DNA of 64,000 nucleotides from Zeimonas arvi (GCF_008039575.1 NZ_VDUY01000004.1:186001-250000); one strand, 5' to 3'; positions 26,051 to 35,417 are shown, numbered from the stretch's first letter. The notes: generated from the letters alone by a model not told the origin. Program-made: numbers and translations.

Positions 26051-26401
26051 GCCCGCATTGAACCGCGGCAAGGCGGTCGCGGCCTTGATCCCCATCATTT
26101 CCGGCGGCAAATGCCCAATGAATCTGGGGAAATCATTGATCGAAGCCGGCCGCTTCCGGATGATCCGCGCTTTCCCTCAAGGGGAGTAGCTACGGACCGG
26201 AGCTCGCCGGTCCGAGGTCGATCCGGTCAATCCGGGCGGAGCCCTCCGCCCTCGGATCGCACCCGGTGAAACGCGTTCCGCACCACGCGCGCGTCCCGCT
26301 GGCAAGACCTTGAAGACGTCGTCCGGCTCCGGCCGGCGGTGGGCCATCGCGTGGGGGCCCGGCGTCTTTACGGGTCGGCTTGCCCGCGCCGGTTCCTTTC
26401 G
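26051..26401 (+). other. Non-coding stretch before the czc operon with two hairpins
   Basis: No gene is supported here. Two perfect hairpins occur: GGACCGG-AGCTCG-CCGGTCC (26194-26213) and GGGCGGA-GCCC-TCCGCCC (26234-26251). They lie 150-210 bases before the czcC-like start and might be a terminator for upstream transcription or a leader structure. No T-run follows either. Confidence 0.5.
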
Positions 26402-27718
26402 ATGCGAATCTCGGATCCCGCTTCCGGGCCGGTCGGCGCGTGCGCGCGCCCCGGCCGCTGCCCGCCGCGCCCGCGGCGACTGCATTCACTCCTTTCTCCC
26501 GTCCTGATCGCCGGGCTGCTCGGCTGGGGCGGCGCCCAGGCCGAGGCGCCCCGATTCACGCTGGAGCAACTCGTCGATCGGGCCCGGGTCGAGAGCCCGG
26601 CCATGGCGGCGGCTCGCGCCGAGGCGCTCGCCGCGCGCGCGGGCATCGCCACCGCGCGCGCCTATCCGAATCCCGAGCTCCAGGTGGGCCGTTCGAACTC
26701 GGACGCGCGGCTCGCGGGCGCTCCGGCCGGGAGCGGCAGTTCGATCGCGATCACCCAGCGCCTGGAGTCCCCGACCCTGCGCGACGCCAGGGGAAGGGGC
26801 TCCGAGGCGACGGCGCAGGCGGCGGAACTCGCGGTGCGCGCCACCGAGCAGGCGCTGGTGGCCGGCGTCAAGGTCCGGTACTTCGACCTGATGCGGGCGC
26901 GGGAGCTGGTGGCGGCCGCGCGCCAGGAGCTCGGCCTTGCCGAACTGATCCGTGATCGGGTGGCGGTCCGGGTCTCCACCGGCGAGGCGCCGCGCTTCGA
27001 CTTGATCCGGGCGGAGACCGAAGCGGCTCGCGCGCGGACCGCGCTGGCGCAGCGCGAGGGCGAACTCTCCGCCACGCGCGCCCGCTTGCGGGAGCTGGTC
27101 GCGCCTTCCTTGCCCGCGTCCTTCGACGTGACGGGCGACTTCCAGGCCGCGTTGCCCCCGGCCGATCCGGCGCTGCTGGCGGGCGACGTGGTCGCCGCGC
27201 ATCCGGAGCTGCGAATTGCCGAGGCGGAGCGCGAGCGGGCGCGCTGGCAGCTACAGGTCGAGCGCGCGAGCCTGATGCCCGGTGTGGACCTGTTCCTCGC
27301 GCGCGAGCGCACGCCCGACCTGGACACGACACGCGCCGGCATCGGGGTGCGGATCCCGCTGTTCGACCGGCGAGCCGGGCCGATCGAGGAAGCCCGCCAG
27401 CGCCAGCTGCGTGCCGACGCCCTGGCCGAGCAGCGCCGATTCGAGCTGCAGCAGCGCCTGCAGGCCGCCTGGCATCGCTACGAGACCGCGCGCTCGACGG
27501 TGGCGGCACTCGAGAACGGCGTGCTCGAGAAGGCCGAGGCGGCGCTGGGGGTCGCCGAGTCCGCCTACCGATTCGGCGAGCGCGGAATCCTCGAGTACCT
27601 CGACGCGCAGCGGCAGTTCCGCCAGCTGCGGACCGAACTCATCGCCGGCCGCTTCGAGGCCTTCGCCGCGCAGGCGGAACTCGAGCAGCTCGCGTCCTCT
27701 TTCTTCCGTGGAGACTGA
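26402..27718 (+). CDS. outer-membrane efflux channel, TolC/CzcC family
   Basis: 438 residues. The N terminus carries a hydrophobic signal (LLSPVLIAGLLGWGGAQA) after an Arg/Pro-rich extension. Then come two repeats of the OEP fold, with FTLEQLVDRARVESPAM, ARAYPNPELQVGRS and the second-half GVRIPLFDRRAGPIEEARQRQ. It forms the outer-membrane duct of a tripartite RND pump. ATG at 26402 is used; ATG at 26339 would make the pre-signal segment still longer. It is one base from the next gene. Confidence 0.85.
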   Translation: MRISDPASGPVGACARPGRCPPRPRRLHSLLSPVLIAGLLGWGGAQAEAPRFTLEQLVDRARVESPAMAAARAEALAARAGIATARAYPNPELQVGRSNSDARLAGAPAGSGSSIAITQRLESPTLRDARGRGSEATAQAAELAVRATEQALVAGVKVRYFDLMRARELVAAARQELGLAELIRDRVAVRVSTGEAPRFDLIRAETEAARARTALAQREGELSATRARLRELVAPSLPASFDVTGDFQAALPPADPALLAGDVVAAHPELRIAEAERERARWQLQVERASLMPGVDLFLARERTPDLDTTRAGIGVRIPLFDRRAGPIEEARQRQLRADALAEQRRFELQQRLQAAWHRYETARSTVAALENGVLEKAEAALGVAESAYRFGERGILEYLDAQRQFRQLRTELIAGRFEAFAAQAELEQLASSFFRGD

Positions 27719-27719
27719 C

Positions 27720-28904
27720 ATGCATTCGCGCTGGATCGATCGCTCCCTGGTTCCGGTCGTGGCGGTGCTGGCCCTCGCGGCCTGCGGCGGGCCCGAGAAC
27801 CTTCAGAAGCCGCCCGCCGCGGCCGATACCGCGAGTTCGCCGGCGGCGGCGCCCGCGCCCGACCTGGTGCAGCCCTCGGAGGGTGTCGCGCGCTACCTGG
27901 AAGTCGGTCAGCCCGCCGAGCGGGTGGTTCGCGAGACGCTGCGAATCCCCGGGCGGATCGAGACGAACGAGGATCGCACCGCCCGGGTCGGCGCGCCGAT
28001 CACCGGGCGGATCACCGCGATCCACGCGGTCGTCGGCCAGCAGGTCCGCAAGGGCGACCTGCTCGCCGAGATCAGCAGCCCCGAGCTGTCGACCGCCCAG
28101 CTCGCATTCCTGAAGGCCCACTCGTCCGAGCAGCTCGCGCAACGCGCGGCCGAGCGCGCGCGCCTGCTGCTGGACGCCGGCGTGATCGGCGCGGCCGAGC
28201 TGCAGCGCCGCGACAGCGAACTGTCCATCGCGCGCGCCGAGACGCGCGCCGCCCGCGACCAGTTGCGCACGCTCGGCCTGTCGGCCGGGTCGATCGATCG
28301 GCTGATGGGCACCGGGCAGATCCTGGCTGCCGCGCCGATCACCGCGACCAAGAACGGCACGATCATCGATCGCCGCGCGACGCTGGGGCAGGTGGCGGCG
28401 CCGTCCGACGAGCTGTTCACGATCACCGACCTCCGCGCGCTGTGGGCGGTGGCCGACGTGCCCGAGAAGGACGTGCGGCACGTCGGGCCGGGCCAGCGGG
28501 TGGTCCTGGAGGTGCCTTCGCTCGGCAATCGCGAGGTCGAGGGCCAGGTGTCGCGTGTCGCCGACCTGGTCGACCCGCAGACGCGCACGGTCAGGGTGCG
28601 CATGGAGCTGGCCAATCCGGCCGGCGACTTCAAGCCCGCGATGCTCGCCTCGATGCGCCTGGCGGGCGAAGAGAAGCGGCAGGTGGTCGTGCCCAAGACG
28701 GCGCTGGTCAGGGAAGGCAATCGCGACCAGGTCTTCGTCGCCGAGTCGTCCGGGGCCTTCAGGCTTCGTCCGGTCACCGTGGGCCCCGAGGACGGCGAGA
28801 ACCGGATCGTGCTCGACGGGCTGTCGCGCGGCGAGACGATCGCGGTGGCCGGCGCGTTTCATCTGAACAACGAGCGCCGCCAGCTCGCGAACGGGGGGCG
28901 CTGA
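27720..28904 (+). CDS. periplasmic adaptor (membrane fusion) lipoprotein of heavy-metal RND pump, CzcB/CusB type
   Basis: 394 residues with a lipobox (ALAAC, Cys near 22). The order is barrel-sandwich half (GRITAIHAVVGQQVRKGDLLAEI), helical hairpin (about 120-190), second sandwich half, beta-barrel (LWAVADVPEKDVRHVGPGQRV) and membrane-proximal domain. It links the inner-membrane pump to the outer-membrane channel. I see no Met-rich or His-rich metal-binding extension. A GGAG precedes the ATG. Confidence 0.87.
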   Translation: MHSRWIDRSLVPVVAVLALAACGGPENLQKPPAAADTASSPAAAPAPDLVQPSEGVARYLEVGQPAERVVRETLRIPGRIETNEDRTARVGAPITGRITAIHAVVGQQVRKGDLLAEISSPELSTAQLAFLKAHSSEQLAQRAAERARLLLDAGVIGAAELQRRDSELSIARAETRAARDQLRTLGLSAGSIDRLMGTGQILAAAPITATKNGTIIDRRATLGQVAAPSDELFTITDLRALWAVADVPEKDVRHVGPGQRVVLEVPSLGNREVEGQVSRVADLVDPQTRTVRVRMELANPAGDFKPAMLASMRLAGEEKRQVVVPKTALVREGNRDQVFVAESSGAFRLRPVTVGPEDGENRIVLDGLSRGETIAVAGAFHLNNERRQLANGGR

Positions 28905-28907
28905 CCG

Positions 28908-31900
28908 ATGCTCGCCTCCCTTGTGCGCGCCGCGATCCGGCAGCGCATGATCGTCGTCGTCGTCGCGATGGTGTTGCTGGCCTTCGGCATCGACGCCGCC
29001 CGCAGGCTGTCGGTCGACGCCTTCCCCGACGTCACCAACGTGCAGGTCCAGATCGCGACCGAGGCCCACGGCCGCTCGCCCGAAGAGGTCGAGCGCTTCG
29101 TGACGGTGCCCCTCGAGATCGCGATGACCGGCCTGCCCGGCCTCGAGGAGATGCGCTCGCTGAACAAGCCCGGCCTGTCGCTGATCACGCTGGTCTTCAC
29201 CGACGACACCGACGTCTACTTCGCCCGCCAGCTGGTCATGGAGCGGATGATGGAAGTCGGCTCGCGCCTGCCGCCCGGCGTCATGCCGGTGCTCGGGCCG
29301 GTGTCCACCGCGCTCGGCGAGGTCTACCAGTACACGCTGGAGCGCCCCGACGACGGCGAACGCGCCCTCACGCCGGCCGAGCTGACCGAGCGCCGCACGG
29401 CACAGGACTGGGTGGTCAGGCCGCTGCTGCGCTCGATCCCGGGCGTGGCCGAGATCAACTCGACCGGCGGCTACGTGCGGCAGTACCAGGTGCTCGCCGA
29501 TCCGGACCGGCTGCGCTATCACGGCCTGGATCTCGCCGACGTGCATCGCGCGCTGGCCAGCAACAACGCCAACTCGGGCGGCGGAATCCTGGTGCAGGGC
29601 GCCGAGCAGTACCTGGTGCGCGGCGTCGGGCTGATCGGCGGGCTGCAGGACATCGAGACGATCGTGATCAAGGAGTCGGGCGGCACGCCGGTCTACCTGC
29701 GCGACGTCGCCCAGGTCACGCTGGGCGAGGAAGTCCGCTACGGCGCGATGATCAAGGACGGCTACACCGAGGCGGTCGGCGGCATCGTGATGATGATCCG
29801 CGGGGGCAACGCCAAGGAGGTCGTCGAACGCGTCAAGCAGCGGGTGCAGGAGATCAACGACCGGGGCATGCTGCCGGGCGGCCTGAAGATCGTGCCCTAC
29901 TACGATCGTTCCGAGCTGGTGGACGCCGCGCTGTGGACGGTCACCAAGGTGCTGCTCGAGGGCGTCGTGTTCGTGATGGTCGTGCTCTTCCTGTTCCTGG
30001 GCGACCTGCGCTCGAGCCTGATCGTGATCGCAACGCTGGCGCTGGTGCCGCTGGCGACCTTCATCGTGATGAACCAGGTCGGGCTGTCGGCCAACCTGAT
30101 GTCGCTGGGCGGCATGGCGATCGCGATCGGGCTGATGATCGACGGCTCGGTGGTCGTCGTGGAGAACGCGCACGCCAGGATCGCGGCGCGCCCCGGGGAG
30201 AACCGCGCGCGGGTCGTGCTCGACGCGGTCCGGGAGGTCGCGACCCCGGTGGTCTTCGGCATCGGCATCATCATCCTGGTCTTCCTGCCGCTGATGACGC
30301 TGCAGGGGATGGAGGGCAAGATGTTCGCGCCGCTGGCCTACACGATCGCGATCGCGCTGGCGATCTCGCTGCTGGTCGCGCTCACGCTCACGCCGGCGCT
30401 GTCCTCGTACCTGCTGCGCGCCCCGGCCGGGCACGGCGACCACGATACCCGGCTGGTGGCCTTCCTGAAGCGCGGCTACCTGCGCCTGCTCGGTCTGGCG
30501 CTGGCGCGCGAGCGCACCACGCTGGCGCTCGCCGCGGCGGCCTTCGCCGGCGCGCTCGCGCTGCTGCCCATGCTGGGCACCTCGTTCATCCCCGAGATGA
30601 AGGAGGGCTCGGTCTCGCCGAACATGGACCGGGTGCCGAACATCTCGCTGAACGAGTCGCTCGCGATGGAGATGGAGGCCGTGAAGCTGATCCGCGAGGT
30701 GCCCGGCGTGAAGACCGTCGTCTCGCGGCTGGGCCGCGGCGACAGTCCCGCCGATCCGGCGGGCCCCAACGAGGCCGACGTGATCGCCACGCTGCTGCCG
30801 CGCGACCAGTGGCCCGAGGGCTGGACGCAGGACGACATCGCGCACGAGATGCGCCAGCGGCTGATCGGCTTCCCCGGCGTGCAGGTCGCGATGGCCCAGC
30901 CGATCTCGGACCGCGTCGACGAGATGGTCACCGGCGTGCGCTCCGACGTCGCGGTGAAGATCTTCGGCGACGACATGGAGACGCTGCGGGAGAAGGCCGA
31001 GGAGATCGCGCGGATCGCCGCGACCGTTCCGGGCATGCGCGACCAGCGGGTCGAGCGCGTGGGCGGCCAGCAGTACCTGACGCTGGCCATCGACCGGCAG
31101 GCGATCGCGCGCGCCGGGCTCAACGCCTCGGACGTGCACGACGTGATCGAGATGGCGATCGGCGGCAAGGTGGCCACCGAGATCTACGAGGGCGAGCGCC
31201 GCTTCCAGGCAGTCGTGCGGCTCCCCGAGCCGGTGCGCGACTCGGTCGACGACATCCGCGGGATCACGCTGACCGCGCCGAACGGAGCGCTGGTGAAGCT
31301 GGACAGCCTGGCCCGGATCGAGGTGGCCGACGGCCCGGCGCAGGTCAGCCGCGAGGGCGGCAAGCGGCGGATCGTGGTCGGGATCAACGTGCAGGACCGG
31401 GACCTGGGCGGCTTCGTGGCCGAGCTTCGCGAGCGCGTCGAACGGGAGGTCGAACTGCCCGAGGGCTACTACTTCGAGTGGGGCGGAACCTTCCAGAACA
31501 TGGAGCGGGCGCTGGGCCACCTGACGATCATCGTGCCGGTCACGATCGCGGCGATCTTTTTCCTGCTGTTCGTGCTGTTCGACTCGGTGCGCTTCGCGGG
31601 GCTGATCATCACGGTGCTGCCCTTCGCGTCGATCGGTGGCGTGGTGGGCCTGTACCTGACCGGCGAGTACCTGTCGGTGCCGGCCTCGGTGGGCTTCATC
31701 GCGCTGTGGGGCGTCGCGGTGCTCAACGGCGTGGTGCTGGTGAGCTTCATCCGCAAGCTCAGGGCGGAGGGGCGCAGCGTGGCGCAGGCGGTCGCCGAGG
31801 GCGCCGCGGCGCGCTTCCGGCCGGTGATGATGACGGCGATCGTGGCGATGCTGGGCCTGGTGCCCTTCCTGTTCGCGACCGGGCCCGGCTCGGAGGTCCA

Positions 31901-32015
31901 GCGGCCGCTGGCGATCGTGGTGATCGGCGGCCTGATCACCTCGACGCTGCTCACGCTGGTGGTGCTGCCGCTGCTCTACCGCTGGGTGGACCGGGAGCGC
32001 GCGGTGGAGGTGTAG
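28908..32015 (+). CDS. heavy-metal RND efflux transporter, CzcA/CusA family
   Basis: 1035 residues with 12 predicted membrane helices and two large periplasmic loops. Family parts are VDAFPDVTNVQVQI at the N terminus, FVTVPLEIAMTGLPGLEEMRS, and the helix-4 motif AIGLMIDGSVVVVEN. Zn/Co/Cd pumps have DFG at the start of that motif; here the first acidic residue is missing and only the Asp of IDG and the final Glu remain. The substrate may therefore not be a CzcA-type divalent metal. It closes the czcCBA-like operon, and a strong hairpin follows. Confidence 0.9.
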   Translation: MLASLVRAAIRQRMIVVVVAMVLLAFGIDAARRLSVDAFPDVTNVQVQIATEAHGRSPEEVERFVTVPLEIAMTGLPGLEEMRSLNKPGLSLITLVFTDDTDVYFARQLVMERMMEVGSRLPPGVMPVLGPVSTALGEVYQYTLERPDDGERALTPAELTERRTAQDWVVRPLLRSIPGVAEINSTGGYVRQYQVLADPDRLRYHGLDLADVHRALASNNANSGGGILVQGAEQYLVRGVGLIGGLQDIETIVIKESGGTPVYLRDVAQVTLGEEVRYGAMIKDGYTEAVGGIVMMIRGGNAKEVVERVKQRVQEINDRGMLPGGLKIVPYYDRSELVDAALWTVTKVLLEGVVFVMVVLFLFLGDLRSSLIVIATLALVPLATFIVMNQVGLSANLMSLGGMAIAIGLMIDGSVVVVENAHARIAARPGENRARVVLDAVREVATPVVFGIGIIILVFLPLMTLQGMEGKMFAPLAYTIAIALAISLLVALTLTPALSSYLLRAPAGHGDHDTRLVAFLKRGYLRLLGLALARERTTLALAAAAFAGALALLPMLGTSFIPEMKEGSVSPNMDRVPNISLNESLAMEMEAVKLIREVPGVKTVVSRLGRGDSPADPAGPNEADVIATLLPRDQWPEGWTQDDIAHEMRQRLIGFPGVQVAMAQPISDRVDEMVTGVRSDVAVKIFGDDMETLREKAEEIARIAATVPGMRDQRVERVGGQQYLTLAIDRQAIARAGLNASDVHDVIEMAIGGKVATEIYEGERRFQAVVRLPEPVRDSVDDIRGITLTAPNGALVKLDSLARIEVADGPAQVSREGGKRRIVVGINVQDRDLGGFVAELRERVEREVELPEGYYFEWGGTFQNMERALGHLTIIVPVTIAAIFFLLFVLFDSVRFAGLIITVLPFASIGGVVGLYLTGEYLSVPASVGFIALWGVAVLNGVVLVSFIRKLRAEGRSVAQAVAEGAAARFRPVMMTAIVAMLGLVPFLFATGPGSEVQRPLAIVVIGGLITSTLLTLVVLPLLYRWVDRERAVEV

Positions 32016-32025
32016 GGTGGACGGA

Positions 32026-32045
32026 GGCGGGCCCGCAGGCCCGCC
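32026..32045. terminator. Hairpin between the convergent czcA-like and metK genes
   Basis: GGCGGGCC-CGCA-GGCCCGCC is a perfect 8-bp stem with a four-base loop, ten bases past the pump stop codon and 49 bp before the metK end. It can work in both directions. A second small palindrome (GAGGCCTC) follows near 32077. Confidence 0.6.
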
Positions 32046-32093
32046 CGCCTTCCGGACGGGGCCTCCCCGCAGAGAGGAGGCCTCTTCCCTGCT

Positions 32094-33260
32094 TCAGACG
32101 CCGGCCCTGGCCCGTAGCTCGGCGACCTTGTCGGCGCGCTCCCAGCTGAACTCGGGCTCGTCGCGGCCGAAGTGGCCGTAAGCGGCGGTCTTCTCGTAGA
32201 TCGGCCGCAGCAGGTCGAGCATCTTCACGATGCCCTTGGGCCGCAGGTCGAAGACCTCCTGGACGATCTTCGACAGCTTGCCGTCGTCGATCTTGCCGGT
32301 GCCCTGCGTGGTGACCATCACCGAGGTCGGCTTGGCGATGCCGATCGCGTACGAGACCTGCACCAGGCACTTGCTGGCCAGGCCGGCGGCCACGATGTTC
32401 TTGGCCACGTAGCGGGCGGCATAGGCGGCCGAGCGGTCGACCTTGGACGGGTCCTTGCCCGAGAACGCGCCGCCGCCGTGCGGGGCCGCGCCGCCGTAGG
32501 TGTCGACGATGATCTTGCGTCCGGTCAGGCCGCAGTCGCCCTGCGGGCCGCCGATCACGAAGCGCCCGGTGGGGTTGATCAGGTAGCGGACCTCGCCCTT
32601 GATCAGCTCTTTCGGAATGACCGGCTTGATGATCTCCTCGATCACCGCCTCGCGGATCAGCGCCTGGCTGATGTCGGGCGAGTGCTGCGTCGACAGCACC
32701 ACGGTGTCCACCGAGGCGGGCTTGCCGTCGGCGTAGCGCAGCGTGACCTGCGACTTGGCGTCGGGGCGCAGCCAGGCCAGCTTGCCGCTGTTGCGCAACT
32801 GCGACTGCCGCTCCACCAGCCGGTGCGAGTAGTAGATCGCGGCGGGCATCAGCTCCGGGGTCTCGTCGCAGGCGTAGCCGAACATCAGGCCCTGGTCGCC
32901 GGCGCCCTGGTCGAGATTGTCGTCGCCGGCGCGGTCCACGCCCTGGGCGATGTCCTGCGACTGCTTGTCGTAGGCCACCAGCACCGCGCAGCCCTTGTAG
33001 TCGATGCCGTACTCGGTGTTGTCGTAGCCGATGCGCTTGAGCGTGTCACGCGCGACCTTGATGTAGTCGACGTTGGCGGCGCTGGTGATCTCGCCGGCCA
33101 GCACGACCAGGCCGGTGTTGCACAGGGTCTCGGCGGCGACGCGCGAGTGCGGGTCCTGCGCGAGCAGGGCGTCGAGGATGGCGTCGGAGATCTGGTCGGC
33201 GACCTTGTCCGGATGGCCTTCGGAAACCGACTCGGAGGTGAACAGGAACTCGTTTGACAA
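32094..33260 (-). CDS. metK: S-adenosylmethionine synthetase
   Basis: 388 residues. ATP-binding GHPDK at 15-19, [12 protein letters not shown], and [17 protein letters not shown] are all present. It makes SAM from methionine and ATP. The start codon is TTG at 33260: it gives the family N terminus ([18 protein letters not shown]), no ATG or GTG fits, and GGAGAAG lies seven bases upstream. The transcript seems to have a leader of about 157 bases with strong secondary structure. It is divergent from the acyltransferase genes. Confidence 0.96.
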   Translation of the reverse strand: MSNEFLFTSESVSEGHPDKVADQISDAILDALLAQDPHSRVAAETLCNTGLVVLAGEITSAANVDYIKVARDTLKRIGYDNTEYGIDYKGCAVLVAYDKQSQDIAQGVDRAGDDNLDQGAGDQGLMFGYACDETPELMPAAIYYSHRLVERQSQLRNSGKLAWLRPDAKSQVTLRYADGKPASVDTVVLSTQHSPDISQALIREAVIEEIIKPVIPKELIKGEVRYLINPTGRFVIGGPQGDCGLTGRKIIVDTYGGAAPHGGGAFSGKDPSKVDRSAAYAARYVAKNIVAAGLASKCLVQVSYAIGIAKPTSVMVTTQGTGKIDDGKLSKIVQEVFDLRPKGIVKMLDLLRPIYEKTAAYGHFGRDEPEFSWERADKVAELRARAGV

Positions 33261-33326
33261 GACACTTCTCCAGTGGGACTCGGACGGTGGGCCTGTCGAG
33301 GGATTCGGCCCGGTCGGCGCAGCCGG

Positions 33327-33419
33327 CTTGCGGAGAAGCGGCGACGCTTTAGCGGTATTTCCCCGCGGCCCTTCGGCCCCGGGCGTCGCCCCGCAAGTTG
33401 TCCATTAAACCGGCGACGC
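33327..33419 (-). ncRNA. Structured metK leader with two mutually exclusive helices (candidate riboswitch)
   Basis: On the mRNA strand, CTTGCGG followed directly by GGCGACGC (33397-33383) can pair with GCGTCGCC (33347-33340) and CCGCAAG (33333-33327), giving a 15-bp helix with one six-base bulge. It encloses a GC-rich hairpin and an A-rich strand (AAATACCGCTAAA). The first transcribed bases (GTCGCC, from 33417) copy the third strand and can instead pair with GGCGAC. Two exclusive folds are therefore possible. It does not match the SAM-I, SAM-II, SAM/SAH or SAH aptamers that I know. Confidence 0.5.
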
Positions 33420-33423
33420 GCGG

Positions 33424-33429
33424 ATTATA
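33424..33429 (-). promoter_or_regulatory. -10 box TATAAT of the metK transcript
   Basis: A perfect TATAAT on the minus strand predicts the transcript start near 33417 and a leader of about 157 bases before the TTG start. No good -35 is visible. The rest of the 237-bp divergent gap contains a TAGACT box (33471-33476, plus strand) for the acyltransferase operon. Confidence 0.5.
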
Positions 33430-33497
33430 TCGGCCGATCGGGCTCGCGGCTAACCCGCCACCGGCATCGACTAGACTTCGCCGATCCGGAACGCCCC

Positions 33498-34412
33498 ATG
33501 CCCGAGCCCGAGTACCCCCACGACAGCCAGGACACCGGCCGCACCGCCAGCGATCGCGCGGGCGGCGATCTCGCGTCCGCGCCGCGCGAGGGGTTCGGCG
33601 CCCGCGCGCTGGCCGGGGTCCTCCAGGCGCTCGGCCGGCTGCCGCTGCCGGTGCTGCGCGGCATCGGCGCGCTGGCCGGCGTGCTCGTCTTCGCCGCCTC
33701 GGGGGCCTATCGACGCAAGATCGTCGCGAACCTGCGGCGCGCCGGCCATCCGGGTCGGGCGACTGCCTTGCGGGCCGCGGCCGGCGCCGGCCGGACGGTC
33801 TTCGAGCTGCCCTGGATCTGGGGCAGGCCGCCCGAGGCGCTGGCCGCCCGGATGACCTGCGCCGACGAGGCCCTGCTCGACGCGGCCGAGGCGGAGGGGC
33901 GCGGGATCCTGTTCCTGACCCCGCACCTGGGCGCCTTCGAGGCGACGGCGCGCTGGTACGCGCGCCGGGCGCCGATCACGGTGATGTTCCGCGAGCCCCG
34001 CAAGGCGCTGATCCGGCCGCTGGTGCGGCAGTCGCGCAACACCGCGTCGATGCGGGCGGTGCCGGCGGCGATGGCCGGCGTGCGCGCGATGCTGCGCGCG
34101 CTGCGGGCCGGCGAGGCGGTCGGTATCCTTCCGGACCAGGTGCCCGGCGAGGGCGAAGGCGAATGGGCGCCCTTCTTCGGCGAGCCCGCCTGGACGATGA
34201 CCTTGCCCCGGCGGCTGGCGCAGGCCACCGGCGCGGCGGTGATGGTGGCGGTGGGCGAGCGGGTGCCGGGCGGCTGGCGGCTGCACCTCGAGCGGCTGGC
34301 CGAGGCGCCGACGCCGGAAGCGCTGAACGCCTGCATGGAGCGGCTGATCCGGCGCTGGCCGGACCAGTATCTGTGGGGTTACAACCGGTACAAGCGTCCA
34401 GCCGGGCGCTAG
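33498..34412 (+). CDS. lipid A biosynthesis acyltransferase (LpxL/HtrB family), copy 1
   Basis: 304 residues of the Kdo-dependent acyltransferase family: N-terminal membrane helix, LTPHLGAFE holding the HX4E catalytic motif, TVMFREPRKALIRPLVRQSRN, LPDQVPGEGEGEWAPFFGEPAWTMTLPRRLA and the C-terminal WPDQYLWGYNRYKRP. It would add a secondary acyl chain to lipid A at the inner membrane. Before the helix it has a 30-residue polar extension; the start at 33498 is 14 bases or so after the predicted transcript start. Acyl-chain preference is not deducible. Copy 2 follows. Confidence 0.87.
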   Translation: MPEPEYPHDSQDTGRTASDRAGGDLASAPREGFGARALAGVLQALGRLPLPVLRGIGALAGVLVFAASGAYRRKIVANLRRAGHPGRATALRAAAGAGRTVFELPWIWGRPPEALAARMTCADEALLDAAEAEGRGILFLTPHLGAFEATARWYARRAPITVMFREPRKALIRPLVRQSRNTASMRAVPAAMAGVRAMLRALRAGEAVGILPDQVPGEGEGEWAPFFGEPAWTMTLPRRLAQATGAAVMVAVGERVPGGWRLHLERLAEAPTPEALNACMERLIRRWPDQYLWGYNRYKRPAGR

Positions 34413-34477
34413 CCGGGCCGGCGGCGCCCGGCCGGCACGGATCCGGGATTCGAACGAAGGGACGTCAGGGAAGCACG

Positions 34478-35380
34478 ATGGGGGAAAGGCTCGAGCGTTT
34501 CGGTCTCGCCGCGTTGCGCGCGGTGTCCAGGCTGCCGTATCCGGTGCTGCGCCGGCTGGGCGAGGCCGTGGGCTCGCTCGCCTGGTGGCTGGCCGCGCCG
34601 CGGCGGCGCATCGCGCTCACCAACCTGCGGCTGTGCTTTCCCGACTGGACCGACGCGAAGCGCCGACAGGTGGCCCGCGACCACTTCCGCTACTACGTGC
34701 GCAGCTTCCTCGAGCGCTTCGTGTTCTGGTACGGGTCGCCCGAGCGGATCCGGGCCCTGTGCCAGGTGGAGGGGATCGAGCACCTGGAGGCGCATCACGG
34801 CAAGCCGATGATCCTGCTCGCGCCGCACTTCCTCGGGCTGGATGCCGGCGGGACCCGCCTGCAGGCCGACCGGCCGGTGGCCTCGATGTACGCCGCACAG
34901 AAGAGCCGGGTGCTGACCGAGGCGATGACCCGGGGGCGCTCTCGCTTCCATCCCGAGGCCTCGACGATGATCCTGCGCACCGAGGGCCTGCGCGCCGCGC
35001 TCAAGCCGATCCGCGACGGGATTCCCTTCTATTTCCTGCCCGACATGGACCTGGGCCCGCGCGACGCGGTCTTCGTGCCCTTCTTCGGCGTGCCGGCCGC
35101 GACGGTCACCTCGATGGCGCGACTGGCGAAGATCACGAAGGCGGTGATCGTGCCCTGCATCACCCGGATGACCGACGAGGGCTACGTGGTGCGCGTGTAC
35201 CCGGCCTGGGAGGACTACCCGGTGGGCGACGCCGAGGCCGACGCGCTCCGGATGAACGCTTTCATCGAGGCGCGCGTGCTCGAGATGCCGGCCCAATACC
35301 TCTGGACGCACAAGCGCTTCAAGACGCGGCCGCCGGGCGCGCCCGACCTCTATGGCCGGCGCACGGGCGAGGGCGACTGA
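34478..35380 (+). CDS. lipid A biosynthesis acyltransferase (LpxL/HtrB family), copy 2
   Basis: 300 residues. Same family as the preceding gene but only distantly similar: APHFLGLD (HX4D), [58 protein letters not shown] and [15 protein letters not shown]. The Asp form of the motif is the common LpxL form, whereas copy 1 has Glu, so the two may transfer different acyl chains. The pair lies between metK and dapF, as in other Burkholderiales. Confidence 0.87.
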   Translation: MGERLERFGLAALRAVSRLPYPVLRRLGEAVGSLAWWLAAPRRRIALTNLRLCFPDWTDAKRRQVARDHFRYYVRSFLERFVFWYGSPERIRALCQVEGIEHLEAHHGKPMILLAPHFLGLDAGGTRLQADRPVASMYAAQKSRVLTEAMTRGRSRFHPEASTMILRTEGLRAALKPIRDGIPFYFLPDMDLGPRDAVFVPFFGVPAATVTSMARLAKITKAVIVPCITRMTDEGYVVRVYPAWEDYPVGDAEADALRMNAFIEARVLEMPAQYLWTHKRFKTRPPGAPDLYGRRTGEGD

Positions 35381-35405
35381 TGCCGGGGCGCACGCGGCGA
35401 TCGGC

Positions 35406-35411
35406 GATAAT
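35406..35411 (+). promoter_or_regulatory. -10 box GATAAT placed six bases before the dapF start
   Basis: GATAAT at 35406-35411, then six bases, then ATG at 35418. A leaderless transcript is predicted. The box lies 26 bases after the stop of the upstream acyltransferase. Confidence 0.45.
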
Positions 35412-35417
35412 TCGGGC

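Noticed and set aside
25664-26269. Plus-strand open frame opposite the small unknown gene
   Set aside because: Its product is Arg/Gln-rich without structure-like pattern. The minus-strand product looks more natural, although neither is proven.
27639-31520. A 1293-codon open frame on the minus strand
   Set aside because: It is antisense to the RND pump genes. The His/Asp/Arg-rich product is the known effect of high GC3 coding on the opposite strand.
33261-33497. Known SAM riboswitch before metK
   Set aside because: The consensus blocks of SAM-I, SAM-II, SAM-V and SAM/SAH could not be found by eye. It is kept only as an unclassified structured leader.
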